DNA of 64,000 nucleotides from Novacetimonas pomaceti (GTDB lineage Bacteria > Pseudomonadota > Alphaproteobacteria > Acetobacterales > Acetobacteraceae): assembly GCF_003207955.1 (NCBI RefSeq), contig NZ_NOXG01000006.1:1-64000 (forward strand), written 5' to 3'. The notes below the pieces were generated by a model. That model did no database searches and was not told the DNA's origin. It saw only the letters and a program-made list of their open reading frames with translations. A program made the position numbers and the translations under genes. Below are positions 1-8,936 of the stretch, piece after piece (within the stretch, counting starts at the first letter, position 1; the number at the start of each line of letters is the position of its first letter).

Positions 1-156
1 CTCTGGCAGTTCCTGCGCAATACATGGCTCTCAAACAGGATCTTCAGAACCTATGACGATATCGTTGATATCGCCTGCCATGCCTGGAACCAGCTCGTCA
101 ATCAACCATGGCGCATCATGTCAATCGGACTGCGCAATTGGGCTCATGGGTTATAG
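1..156 (+). CDS. IS630-family transposase, C-terminal end (partial, runs off the window start)
   Basis: An open frame enters from the left edge and stops at TAG 154-156, giving the last 51 residues. The tail contains NTWLSNRIFRTYDD and QPWRIMSIGLRNWAHGL, which is the characteristic C-terminus of IS630-type DDE transposases. The catalytic core and the left end of the element lie outside the window, so whether the copy is intact cannot be judged. No clear terminal inverted repeat can be named from this side alone. Confidence 0.7.
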   Translation, partial: LWQFLRNTWLSNRIFRTYDDIVDIACHAWNQLVNQPWRIMSIGLRNWAHGL

Positions 157-423
157 CAATCAACGGTTGGTATAACATCACCGCTTTTTGATTTGTCTTA
201 ACGCAACCTTATCTGCAATCGGAGAGGAGAGACGTTTGTTGTAACAATTGTCATTTAACCACGTATGCGCCCGCTTTGCTGCATTGGTCGGAAAGCAACA
301 TATATCTGCATATTGTTATCTGCATATCAGTAATGTGAATAGATGTCGCTTGGCGTCATGGGAATCTTTGCCTAGGAAATGGGCATTTATGCTCTTGCGT
401 GTGTTCGCCCATGGAATTTCGCC
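157..423 (+). promoter_or_regulatory. Leader/promoter region of the c-di-GMP operon with an 11-bp direct repeat
   Basis: No gene is seen between the transposase and the c-di-GMP gene. The stretch is AT-rich compared with its neighbours. The sequence TATCTGCATAT occurs twice in direct orientation at 303-313 and 317-327, a 14-bp period (more than one helical turn). It could be a tandem activator or repressor site or part of an IS target; function is not established. Confidence 0.3.
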
Positions 424-2493
424 ATGATAAAAGTGTTTGAAACGATAGCGGACTCCAATATGCCCCTTCTGATTTCTGCCCTGATCGTCTGTATTGCGGG
501 TTCATGGATCACTGTCCGTATCGTGGCGCGTATCGCTGCGACCGCAGGACGGCAAAACCAGTCGTGGTATCTGCAATGCGCGGCAGCAGGCGCGACTACC
601 ATATGGTGTACCCATTTCCTGGCGTTGCTGGCCTATATGCCCGACGTAGCCGGATTCCTGAACATTCCGCTCACGCTGCTTTCGTTTCTCATCGCGGTCG
701 GGGGGGTATTGGCGGCAACCGTTATCGCCACCACCAGTCATAACCGCATGGGGCCGGCGCTGGGCGGGGCGGTGCTGGGGCTGGCTATTGCCGGCATGCA
801 TTATTCCGGCATGTACGCCGTGGAATTCGAAGAACACATATCGTGGAGCATGTCGACAATCGCGCTGTCGCTGCTGTCGGGCATAGGTTTTGGCGTCCTG
901 TCGTTTCAATGTCTTCTGCGCAGCGGGAACCGGCATCGCGAACTTCTGGCAACGGTCCTGTTTGTCGCAGCCATTGCCGGCCTGCATTTTGTCGGCATGT
1001 CGGCAATGCATATGACCGGATTGCCCCATGATCTTGCTTCGAGTGGCAATGCGCCGGTCGTGCTTGGGGTTGCCCTGGCCCTTATGACCCTTCTGCTTGT
1101 CGCGACAGGCGGCAACAGCTTTTCAATCGATGACGCGACCCGTGCGGAATCTTATGAGCGTCTGCGGCAGATGGCCCTGCATGATGCCCTGACGTCGCTG
1201 CCTAACCGCATCAGCTTCAACGAGCATCTGGATCAGGTGATCGAAGATGCCAAAAAGGATGGGACGCAGTTTGCGCTGATTGGCATCGACCTTAATAAAT
1301 TCAAGGAAATCAATGATGTCAGGGGGCATGCCGCAGGGGATGCCGTTCTGGTTACCATTGCCAACCGGTTTACCGAAATGCTGGGGAAAAGGGAATTCGT
1401 GGCCCGTCTGGGTGGCGATGAATTCGCGGCCGTTCACCTGACCAGTGATCCCGAAGAGCTGAATGCTTTTGTCGCCCGGATCGAGGAAGCCATCAACCTG
1501 CCCATCCCGATTGAGGATTACGAAGTCACAACGGGTGGCAGCGTGGGGCTGGCCCTGTTCCCGAAAGATGCGACCGACAAGGAAACGCTGGTAACGCGCG
1601 CGGATCTTGCGATGTATCGCGCCAAGGCGGACCCGGTACGGACTGTCGCCTATTACGAACCGTCCATGGATGAAACGGTCCGTGAGGCGCGCGCGCTTGC
1701 GGCGGATCTCAAGACCGCGATGGAAAAAGGCGAACTGTCGCTGCATTATCAGGTGCAGACGGCCATAGCGACTGGCGAGATCTTTGGCTACGAAGCGCTG
1801 CTGCGCTGGCATCATCCGAAACGTGGTGAGGTTCCGCCCGCCCAGTTCATTCCCGTGGCCGAGGAAAACGGACTGATCATTCCCCTGGGCGAGTGGGTGC
1901 TGCGGACAGCCTGCGCGCAGGCGGCCCATTGGGATCATTCCTATAAACTGGCGGTAAACCTGTCACCGGTGCAGTTCTTTCACCCTGATCTGTCCCGGCT
2001 GGTCAAGGAAACGCTGGAAAGCACGGGTCTGCCGCCCGAGCGCCTGGAACTGGAACTGACAGAAACCTCGATTATTGATGACAAGCAACGCGCATTGGAA
2101 ATCGTGCGACGGATCAAGGAACTGGGTGTTTCGATCGCGCTGGATGATTTCGGGACGGGGTATTCGTCCATCGATACGCTGCGGTCTTTCCCGTTTGACC
2201 GGATCAAGCTTGACGGCAGTTTCATGCAGGGCGTCGAAACCAATTCGGACGCGGCGGCCATTGTCCGTTCGGTCCTTGCCCTTGGCCGTACCATGAACAT
2301 TTCCGTACTGGCGGAAGGAATTGAAACACAACGGCAACTTGAAGTCCTCAAAGGCGAGGGCTGCGTGGCGGGGCAGGGCTTTCTGCTGGGCCGTCCCGCA
2401 AGCCCCGAGACGCTGGGATTGCAGCCTGCCAAATCTTCCCCTCCCGCCTGCCCACCTGACGCAGACCAACCCACCGTAACTGCCCAATTGTGA
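424..2493 (+). CDS. MHYT-GGDEF-EAL membrane c-di-GMP synthase/phosphodiesterase
   Basis: Predicted inner-membrane protein of about 689 residues that makes and/or degrades cyclic di-GMP. The N-terminal ~230 residues are a multi-span MHYT sensor: the WCTHF, GMHYSGM and LHFVGMSAMHM motifs are all visible; MHYT domains are proposed to sense diatomic gases through metal. A GGDEF domain follows with an intact LGGDEF signature; the RxxD inhibitory I-site just upstream is replaced by GKRE, so product inhibition at that site is unlikely. The C-terminal EAL domain keeps YEALLRW, ELTET and DDFGTGYSS, so it looks catalytically competent. I prefer ATG 424 (GGAA seven bases upstream) to ATG 379, which is in frame but has the AGGAA directly abutting it. 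Fifteen bases separate it from the PAS-EAL gene, so the two are probably one transcript. Confidence 0.9.
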   Translation: MIKVFETIADSNMPLLISALIVCIAGSWITVRIVARIAATAGRQNQSWYLQCAAAGATTIWCTHFLALLAYMPDVAGFLNIPLTLLSFLIAVGGVLAATVIATTSHNRMGPALGGAVLGLAIAGMHYSGMYAVEFEEHISWSMSTIALSLLSGIGFGVLSFQCLLRSGNRHRELLATVLFVAAIAGLHFVGMSAMHMTGLPHDLASSGNAPVVLGVALALMTLLLVATGGNSFSIDDATRAESYERLRQMALHDALTSLPNRISFNEHLDQVIEDAKKDGTQFALIGIDLNKFKEINDVRGHAAGDAVLVTIANRFTEMLGKREFVARLGGDEFAAVHLTSDPEELNAFVARIEEAINLPIPIEDYEVTTGGSVGLALFPKDATDKETLVTRADLAMYRAKADPVRTVAYYEPSMDETVREARALAADLKTAMEKGELSLHYQVQTAIATGEIFGYEALLRWHHPKRGEVPPAQFIPVAEENGLIIPLGEWVLRTACAQAAHWDHSYKLAVNLSPVQFFHPDLSRLVKETLESTGLPPERLELELTETSIIDDKQRALEIVRRIKELGVSIALDDFGTGYSSIDTLRSFPFDRIKLDGSFMQGVETNSDAAAIVRSVLALGRTMNISVLAEGIETQRQLEVLKGEGCVAGQGFLLGRPASPETLGLQPAKSSPPACPPDADQPTVTAQL

Positions 2494-2508
2494 AGTGGCC
2501 CATCAATC

Positions 2509-3894
2509 ATGAATGAACTTCTTCCTTCCCAGCCATCCAAGAAGCCGACCCTGTCAGGCGAAGCGGCGCTGCGTCTGCTTCGTGACACGACCGAGGCCGT
2601 CGTCGTGATCAACGATAAAAATGATATTGTCCTTTTCAACAAGGGCGCGGAAAGGCTGTGGGGATATACGCAGGACGAAGTTCTTGGCCATAATGTCAAG
2701 ATGCTTGTTCCGGAAGAAATCCGGCACAAGCATGACGATTACATTAATCGCAACCGTGAGACAGGCATCAACACCATTGTCGGGGCGCCACGGGAAATAA
2801 TATTCCAGAACAAGGACGGCGATCATATTACCGGCGAACTGACCCTGTCGTCATGCAAGATGGGCGATGACGGGAAGAAGTACTATCTGGCCTCCATCAA
2901 GGACGTGATGGAGGAAAACTATCGCAAGAAGTTGCTGGACCTCCAGAACACGGTATTCCAGTCCCTTTCGACCGAGATGCAGATTCAGGACATGTGTGAT
3001 CTGGTCTGTCGGGAGGTTGAAAATTTCGTCCCCAATACTGTCGCCATTCTGGTCCTTGGTTCCGCCCTGCGTGAATCCCTGGCCAAGGGATTGCTGAACC
3101 TGCATTACCAGCCCCAGGTCGAGGCGAAAACGGGGGCTCTGTACGGTGTGGAGGCCCTGTCACGGTGGCATCATCCCCATCTGGGTAACATTTTCCCCTC
3201 ACGCTTCATCGCGGTGGCGGAAGATACCGGACAGATCGAGGCTATTGGCGCGTGGTGCCTGGAAGAAGCCTGTCGCCAGATTGTCAAATGGGACCGCGAT
3301 GGCATCGTCGTTCCGGCCGTGTCCGTCAATCTGTCAGCCGGGCATTTCCGCAAGCGCCAGCTGCCGGAAATGATTTCCAACCTTCTGACGCAGTTCGGTA
3401 TCGCGCCGACGCGGCTGACGGTGGAAATAACCGAAAGCGTCATGATGGATGAAATCAAGGACACGATGGATGTCCTGCATGCCATCCGTGCCCTGAATGT
3501 CGGTCTTTCCATGGACGATTTCGGAACGGGGTATTCATCCCTGTCGCGGCTGACGCGCCTGCCGCTTACGGAAATCAAGATCGATCGCAGCTTCATCATG
3601 AATCTTGAACATGATGCGAATGCGCAGGCCGTGACCACCGCCGTGATCGGCATTGGCAATCGTCTGGGCATGACGGTCATCACCGAGGGGGTGGAAACCG
3701 AAGCGCAGTATGAACTTCTGGAAAGCCTGCACTGTGATGTCATGCAGGGTTACCTGTTTGCCAAGCCCATGGCGCCCAAGGATCTTGAAACATGGTACAG
3801 GCAGCCGCGTAAAATCATGCCCGCAATGCAGAAAGCCCAGACCCAGAAACAGGTTCAGAAACAGGCGCCATCAGGTCAGCCGAAATCAAAATAA
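2509..3894 (+). CDS. PAS-EAL c-di-GMP phosphodiesterase, AxPDEA1/DosP-like but lacking the GAF and GGDEF middle
   Basis: 461 residues. A PAS domain (about 20-135) resembles the haem PAS of E. coli DosP and AxPDEA1: His75 sits where the DosP proximal haem ligand is (RHKHDDYIN), while the DosP distal Met is replaced by Ala93. It is followed by the opening of a GAF domain (about 145-184, ending NTVAILVLG), and then directly by the helix that normally joins GGDEF to EAL (LRESLAKGLLNLHYQ). The EAL domain is complete: VEALSRWHH, ITESVMM, DDFGTGYSS, IKIDRSF. In the family the missing part is the rest of GAF plus a GGDEF domain, so this reads as an in-frame internal deletion rather than a truncation. 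Likely role: oxygen/redox-tuned c-di-GMP hydrolysis, affecting for example cellulose synthesis. Haem binding is an inference. Confidence 0.88.
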   Translation: MNELLPSQPSKKPTLSGEAALRLLRDTTEAVVVINDKNDIVLFNKGAERLWGYTQDEVLGHNVKMLVPEEIRHKHDDYINRNRETGINTIVGAPREIIFQNKDGDHITGELTLSSCKMGDDGKKYYLASIKDVMEENYRKKLLDLQNTVFQSLSTEMQIQDMCDLVCREVENFVPNTVAILVLGSALRESLAKGLLNLHYQPQVEAKTGALYGVEALSRWHHPHLGNIFPSRFIAVAEDTGQIEAIGAWCLEEACRQIVKWDRDGIVVPAVSVNLSAGHFRKRQLPEMISNLLTQFGIAPTRLTVEITESVMMDEIKDTMDVLHAIRALNVGLSMDDFGTGYSSLSRLTRLPLTEIKIDRSFIMNLEHDANAQAVTTAVIGIGNRLGMTVITEGVETEAQYELLESLHCDVMQGYLFAKPMAPKDLETWYRQPRKIMPAMQKAQTQKQVQKQAPSGQPKSK

Positions 3895-3929
3895 CCACCC
3901 AGCCTGAACGGAACGCGCCGGCTTCCACG

Positions 3930-3960
3930 AACGCCGTCTTTTTTGAAAAGGCGGCGTTTT
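3930..3960. terminator. Hairpin between convergent genes, related to the dispersed repeat
   Basis: AACGCCGTC and a matching GGCGGCGTT arm surround a TTTTTTGAAAA loop/stem, followed by TTTT on the plus strand. It lies between the stop codons of the PAS-EAL gene and the convergent dehydrogenase, where a bidirectional terminator is expected. The stem is the same GCC-rich hairpin that forms one half of the larger repeats elsewhere in the window. Confidence 0.6.
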
Positions 3961-4001
3961 CTAGTATTTTTGGAAAATCATTGTTCTGGTTGCGGTCTTC
4001 T

Positions 4002-5183
4002 TCAGCCATGGGGACGAAAGACAACCTTGGTGCAATTGTCTTTCTTGTCCCTGAATTTTTCATAAAGCGCCGGGCCATCTTCAAGGTTCGCGGAACGATG
4101 GCTGATGACGAAAGAGGGGTCGATTTCCCCATTCCTGATCCGTTCCAGCAGCGGTTTCAGGTATTTCTGCACATTGGTCTGACCGGTGCGCAGGGTCAGG
4201 CCCTTGTTCATCAGTATTCCGACCATGACGGGTCCCAGCGCCCCGGCATAGACGCCCGGCATTGAAAGAATACCACCCGGACGGCAGCCCAGAATGGCCT
4301 GATTGAGCGCGAATGGCCGTTCCAGTGTCGTGGCGGACAGCAGCGCCGACCCGACTTTCTGCATCATGGTATCGGCGCCATGCGCTTCCATCCCGACGGC
4401 TTCGATAACTGCGTCAGGCCCAAGCCCTTCCGTCATGTCGACAAGGGTTTCCTGAATGTTCTGATGGCTGAAATCAATGGTTTCGGCCCCGCCCGCGCGC
4501 GCCATCGCCAGTCGTTCCGGCACTTCATCTATGGCGATGACGCGTTTCGCCCCCAGCAGGAAACATGACCGGATCGCCATCTGTCCGACCGGCCCGCATC
4601 CCCAGACCGCGATGGTCTTTTCGGATTCCGGCGTGATGTCGCAGTTTTCGGCGGCCTGATATCCCGTGGGGAAAATATCCGAAAGGAACAGAACCTGTTC
4701 ATCCTCCAGCCCTTCGGGCACCACGATCGGTCCGATATCAGCATACGGAACGCGCAGATATTCCGCCTGGCCGCCGGCGAAACCACCCGTGACATGGGAA
4801 TACCCGAACAGGCCGGATAATGGATATCCGAAGGTTTCAGCCTGTTGCCGCCCGTTGGGGTTCGTGCGTTCGCAGCAGCTCCAGTTCCCCCATCTGCACT
4901 GCCGACATGCGCCGCAGGAGATGGTGAAGGGAACGACTATGCGTTCTCCCACCGAAAGGCGTGTGATGTCCTTTCCGACCTCGACCACTTCGCCCATCGT
5001 TTCATGGCCAAGGATGTCGCCACAGCGCATGGTCGGCATCATGCCGTCCATCAGATGCAGGTCGGAGCCACATATGGCGCATGCGCTCACCTTGATGATC
5101 ACATCGCCTCCGTCGAGAATGACAGGATCAGGCACGCTTTCACATGTGATCTTGCCCTTTTTCTGCCAGGTCAGTGCTTTCAT
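4002..5183 (-). CDS. Zinc-dependent alcohol dehydrogenase (MDR superfamily, formaldehyde-dehydrogenase-like)
   Basis: 393-residue cytoplasmic medium-chain dehydrogenase/reductase. Visible: the catalytic zinc region CAICGSDLH and GHETMGEV, four cysteines of a structural zinc loop (CGACRQCRWGNWSCC), and a Rossmann GCGPVG with downstream acidic Asp (IDEVPERL) suggesting NAD preference. Length and the loop after the structural zinc resemble the glutathione-independent formaldehyde dehydrogenase branch, but the substrate cannot be read from sequence. It is monocistronic, convergent with the c-di-GMP pair. Start at 5183 is supported by AGGACATCC upstream. Confidence 0.88.
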   Translation of the reverse strand: MKALTWQKKGKITCESVPDPVILDGGDVIIKVSACAICGSDLHLMDGMMPTMRCGDILGHETMGEVVEVGKDITRLSVGERIVVPFTISCGACRQCRWGNWSCCERTNPNGRQQAETFGYPLSGLFGYSHVTGGFAGGQAEYLRVPYADIGPIVVPEGLEDEQVLFLSDIFPTGYQAAENCDITPESEKTIAVWGCGPVGQMAIRSCFLLGAKRVIAIDEVPERLAMARAGGAETIDFSHQNIQETLVDMTEGLGPDAVIEAVGMEAHGADTMMQKVGSALLSATTLERPFALNQAILGCRPGGILSMPGVYAGALGPVMVGILMNKGLTLRTGQTNVQKYLKPLLERIRNGEIDPSFVISHRSANLEDGPALYEKFRDKKDNCTKVVFRPHG

Positions 5184-5384
5184 GGGAGGATGTCCTGCTC
5201 AGCGGTGATATGAGACAGACGCGCACCGCCGCGCAGAGTTTTCCTGCTGTCCGTTCCAAAAACCGGACCGGGCGATTTTGCGCATGACCCGGCACGGATC
5301 GTTATCAGCAGGAAGGGAAATCACGGTTACCTGTCAGAAAGGAACCGCTTCAGAAGCATCCCGGTAAATGTTCGGGAAACGTGT

Positions 5385-5460
5385 AAAAGTTTTTGGTGAA
5401 GCTTTTTTCAAAAAGCTTTGAAAGGTGTCGCCTTTTTAAAAGGCGACACCTAGAAATTTT
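5385..5460 (-). repeat. Nested-palindrome dispersed repeat, copy 1 (reverse orientation)
   Basis: The outer arm AAAAGTTTTTGGTG is followed by a GAAGC/GCTTT hairpin and then a GTGTCGCC/GGCGACAC hairpin, ending in a degraded outer arm. The order is inverted relative to most other copies. It occupies most of the 313-bp gap between the dehydrogenase and the peptidase; nothing else was seen in that gap. Confidence 0.8.
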
Positions 5461-5496
5461 CGTTATTCCATAAACGCGGTATTTCCGGACAATCCT

Positions 5497-7653
5497 CTAC
5501 TTCTGTGCCTGTTTCAGGGTGCGTCCAAAGAAATGGTCCATCCACAGATAGGCATGCAGCCAGTCGTAAGTGCGCAGGAAGGCATGACGTTCCCCGGGGA
5601 AGACATGATCCTCATAGGGGATGCCCTGCGCCGTCAGCATGCGGGCAAGCAGCGTTGACTGTTCGAACTCGACATTGTGGTCATCATCGCCATGCACCAG
5701 CAGGACGGGCGCGCGCCAGTGCTGTATGTCCGCGATGGGGGAGGAACGCCATTCCGTCTCATGGACCTCACGGTTCTGCTGTGGCGACAGGCCGGGATGA
5801 TCGGGGCCGGTCATGTCATGGACGCCATGGAAATCCGCCCCCGCCGCGAAAATGTCGCTGTTACGCGCCAGCGCCAGTCCCGTCAGGTATCCGCCCCAGC
5901 TTCCGCCCCAGATCCCGATCCGCTCCGGCGTTACGTCGTCACGGTGCTGCAGGTATGTGGCGGCGGCCTGAACATCGCGATATTCGCTGGCGCCTGCCTC
6001 TCCCGTGTCAGGGGCATTGCGGAAGGCCTCGCCATAGCCGGAGCCGCTGCGGTAATTGACCGCCAGCACGACATATCCTTCGGCCGCCAGTGTCTGATTC
6101 ATCAGATAGGCATTGGAATAATATCCCATCGCATTGAATGCCGGCAGCATCTGGCGCCGTGGGCCGCCATGGACGAAGACCAGCGCCGGATGACGTCGTG
6201 ACGTATCATCAGGCGGCACGAACAGCTGACCATGCAGGTCCAGCCCGTCGGCGCTGTGGAATCGCACGTTCTGCGGCGTGACGAACGATATGCCGGGGGG
6301 CAGGGCGGGCGTTACCGGCACCTGTCGCGTTCCGTGATCGAACATCACGGGATGCGCCGTCTGCGTCACGCTGGTCGCCATGACGGCGACATCGCTGCCT
6401 GCCGTGAACAGCTCGGTGACTTCCTCATCCTCCTGCGTCAGGGGCGTGGCCGCGCCGCCCGCCAGTGGCTGGGACCATGCCCGCCACAGGTCCGCATTTC
6501 CGGCATTGGCCGTATAAAGAAGGTTCTTTCCATCACTGGAGAGATGATAGGACGAAACCTCGGCCCCGTCCGGGGTCAGGCATTTCGGCGCGCCCTCTCC
6601 GGTGGCTGGCATGGCGCACACGCGCATCCAGCCACTGCCCTCCCACGGGTAAAGCAGCTGGTTATCCGCCGTCCAGTACAGCATCCCCCCTTCCGGTGCG
6701 GCAAAGCGCGATCCCTTTCCCTGTGGCGGGGTCCATATCACGCGCTCGGTCCCTGTCCGGATGTCATGGACATGTATCGACCAGAAACGGCCCTTGTCCG
6801 GGTCGGTATTGAAGACCGGCTCCTGTTTGCGCACGAATGCCACGGACTGTCCGTCGGGGGAGAAAACCGGCAGCACATCGCTGGCGAGGCCCGACGGGAT
6901 GAAGCTGATGTCCGTGGCCCTGCCATCGATATCCCACAGGGCGATGACCCCATGGGAACCACGGTCGACCTCGACGGCTATGCGGCGGTTATCGGGCGAC
7001 CAGCGCAGTCCGGTGATGACCCCCGGCGTCGTAAAGGCGGCAACGGGGGTCGTTCCGGTGCGCCCAACCATCAGCGTGCCGCCATGGCTGAAGGCCAGAT
7101 GGCTGCCATCTGGCGAAAAGACGGGTGAATGTCCTTCGCCCATCGGAAGGTTGCGCCCCGAGGGCAGGATGAGGTGGACGGTCTGTTTCCCCGCGAAGAC
7201 GGCCCGCCCGGCATTGGGGGGCGCATCGTTGGGAAACTCCGGGTCCCCCCCCTCGACATAGGCGAGGGTACGGCCATCGGGCGTCAGCGCCAGCCCCCAC
7301 AGATCGGTGCCGTCATCGCGCGTATAATCCGTCATGCGCCGCGGGGCCTGCCCCCTGTCGGACAGCATGATGTTGCGCGCCCCCTCACGCCGCTCCACCC
7401 ACGCGATGCGCGGGGCCTGTGATGCCGCCGTCATCTCGGACGCAAAGGGCATCGCCAGCAGCGCGGAGAGGCGTTTTTCAAGGGCGGCGTCCCCTGCCTG
7501 CGCTGTATCTGCCTGCGTCGTATTTCCCGGCGGCATGTTTCCCTGTGTCGCGGCCTGCGGCGCGGCGAAAGCAGGGACCGCCAGCAGGGTACCGCCCAGG
7601 ATGCCGATGCCGGCCCGCCGCAGGAGCCCGTGTGCGAAGAAAGAAGGGACCAT
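5497..7653 (-). CDS. S9-family peptidase (prolyl oligopeptidase / dipeptidyl-peptidase IV type), secreted
   Basis: 718 residues with an N-terminal signal peptide, a TolB/WD40-like beta-propeller (repeated sPDGxxLAF-type strands, about 60-430) and a C-terminal alpha/beta-hydrolase. The catalytic triad is visible: Ser585 in GGSWGG, Asp in VHGDDDHNV (about 656-658) and His690 in ERHAF. Such enzymes cleave small peptides, often after proline; a subgroup opens lasso peptides. Last gene of a four-gene minus-strand operon; its ATG overlaps the stop of the serine hydrolase by one base (TAATG). The start fits a signal peptide ending near the AFAAPQA region. Confidence 0.9.
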   Translation of the reverse strand: MVPSFFAHGLLRRAGIGILGGTLLAVPAFAAPQAATQGNMPPGNTTQADTAQAGDAALEKRLSALLAMPFASEMTAASQAPRIAWVERREGARNIMLSDRGQAPRRMTDYTRDDGTDLWGLALTPDGRTLAYVEGGDPEFPNDAPPNAGRAVFAGKQTVHLILPSGRNLPMGEGHSPVFSPDGSHLAFSHGGTLMVGRTGTTPVAAFTTPGVITGLRWSPDNRRIAVEVDRGSHGVIALWDIDGRATDISFIPSGLASDVLPVFSPDGQSVAFVRKQEPVFNTDPDKGRFWSIHVHDIRTGTERVIWTPPQGKGSRFAAPEGGMLYWTADNQLLYPWEGSGWMRVCAMPATGEGAPKCLTPDGAEVSSYHLSSDGKNLLYTANAGNADLWRAWSQPLAGGAATPLTQEDEEVTELFTAGSDVAVMATSVTQTAHPVMFDHGTRQVPVTPALPPGISFVTPQNVRFHSADGLDLHGQLFVPPDDTSRRHPALVFVHGGPRRQMLPAFNAMGYYSNAYLMNQTLAAEGYVVLAVNYRSGSGYGEAFRNAPDTGEAGASEYRDVQAAATYLQHRDDVTPERIGIWGGSWGGYLTGLALARNSDIFAAGADFHGVHDMTGPDHPGLSPQQNREVHETEWRSSPIADIQHWRAPVLLVHGDDDHNVEFEQSTLLARMLTAQGIPYEDHVFPGERHAFLRTYDWLHAYLWMDHFFGRTLKQAQK

Positions 7654-8936
7654 TATCGTGCGGCTCCGGCCAGTGTCGTGAAAATCTGTTCTTCAACCCG
7701 CGTGAAGGAGGAGTAGGCGCCGGGCGTCGCGCTGTCATCATCGGGATATCCGTCCGCCGCGAACACGAATGCATCTCCATTCGCCGTATCGTACCAGAAA
7801 CCCGAATGCAGCCCGTAGGCATCGCCCAGATGTCCGCGCAGGTGGCCATGATACCCGCGATAGGGCGCGGTCGGACGTCCATCGGGATCCTTGCCGCCCG
7901 TCAGCTGGATCATTCCCAGCCCGTAACTGGCGATGGGATAGGGGCAGCTTCCGTCATGCCCGTCATACTGCCATGTGGGCGTTTCCATCAGGTGGATGCT
8001 GCGTGTGGACAAAAGCCGCGTCCCCTCCAGCGTTCCGCCCTGCTGCATGAAACGCGCCAGCCGGGCAAGGCCCGCGATGGAAACCCGCAATCCTCCCTGC
8101 GGCGAAAATATCGTGCCGTTGGACCCGACCACATAACGGGAAACCAGCTGGGCCGGCCACCCTTTGGGCGGCAGGGTATCCACCTGCGCGGCATAACCAG
8201 CGGAAGAATCCGTATAAAGGGTCGCCAGCCGTTCGGGGTGGCGCAGTTCCGTAACGTTGTAGCCCCCATCGATGCCCAGCGGCGTCAGCACATGCGCCTG
8301 CTGGTAACGGTCAAAGCGTTCGCCGCTGACGCGTTCGATGATGGTGCCGATCAGCCCGAAGCCGAGATTGCTATATTCGAACCACGTTCCCGGCCTGTGT
8401 CCCGCGCCGTGCGTGAAGTGATACCCCACGTCTCCCGGCTTGCGGTCGGGGCCGAACAGTTCCGCGACCCTGTGGTCGGGCGGCAGTGTGTATCCGTTTG
8501 CATCCGCCAGCGTGGAGGTGTGATTGAGCAGCATCCGTACGGTGATGGGCGCATCGGGGAAATCCGGGTTGCGCACCCGGAAGCCAAGATAGTCCGAGAT
8601 ATCCCCGTCAAGGGAGATGCGCCCCTGTTCAACCAGTTCCATCAGGCCGATGGTCGTGACAAGCTTGGAGATCGAGGCAATGCGGAACAGCGTATCAGGC
8701 CCCACCGGCACGTCGCCGTGCTCCGTCCTGCGGGCGAAGCCACCATAATAGCTGTAGGCAATCCGTCCTTCATGCATGCGCACGGCGGCGATCGCGGCCA
8801 GGGGGTGGCTTTCGCCATGTGCCACGATGGCGTCCATGGCCGCATCCGTCTGCGCGTGGCCGCGCGCCTGCGCCGCCACGGCCGGGGCGCAGGCCATCAC
8901 GCAGGCCATGGCCGTGAAAAGGACAGCCATCCTCAT
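7653..8936 (-). CDS. Beta-lactamase-fold serine hydrolase (class C / D-aminopeptidase-esterase family)
   Basis: 427 residues. The true start is taken at 8936, not further upstream, because it gives a classic signal peptide (MRMAVLFTAMACVMACA) and an ATGA overlap with the acylase stop. Motifs of the penicillin-recognising fold are present: SISK (SxxK nucleophile), YSNLGF (YxN) and a late HSGFWY in place of KTG. Members include D-aminopeptidases, D,D-carboxypeptidases and esterases; genuine beta-lactamase activity is only one option. Its place between an Ntn acylase and an S9 peptidase suggests hydrolysis of unusual peptides in the periplasm. Confidence 0.88.
   Translation of the reverse strand: MRMAVLFTAMACVMACAPAVAAQARGHAQTDAAMDAIVAHGESHPLAAIAAVRMHEGRIAYSYYGGFARRTEHGDVPVGPDTLFRIASISKLVTTIGLMELVEQGRISLDGDISDYLGFRVRNPDFPDAPITVRMLLNHTSTLADANGYTLPPDHRVAELFGPDRKPGDVGYHFTHGAGHRPGTWFEYSNLGFGLIGTIIERVSGERFDRYQQAHVLTPLGIDGGYNVTELRHPERLATLYTDSSAGYAAQVDTLPPKGWPAQLVSRYVVGSNGTIFSPQGGLRVSIAGLARLARFMQQGGTLEGTRLLSTRSIHLMETPTWQYDGHDGSCPYPIASYGLGMIQLTGGKDPDGRPTAPYRGYHGHLRGHLGDAYGLHSGFWYDTANGDAFVFAADGYPDDDSATPGAYSSFTRVEEQIFTTLAGAAR

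Noticed and set aside
5497..7653. S9 peptidase as a lasso-peptide isopeptidase with a nearby lasso peptide cluster
   Set aside because: No precursor peptide, cyclase or B-protein genes were found within the window; the general S9 assignment is all the sequence supports.
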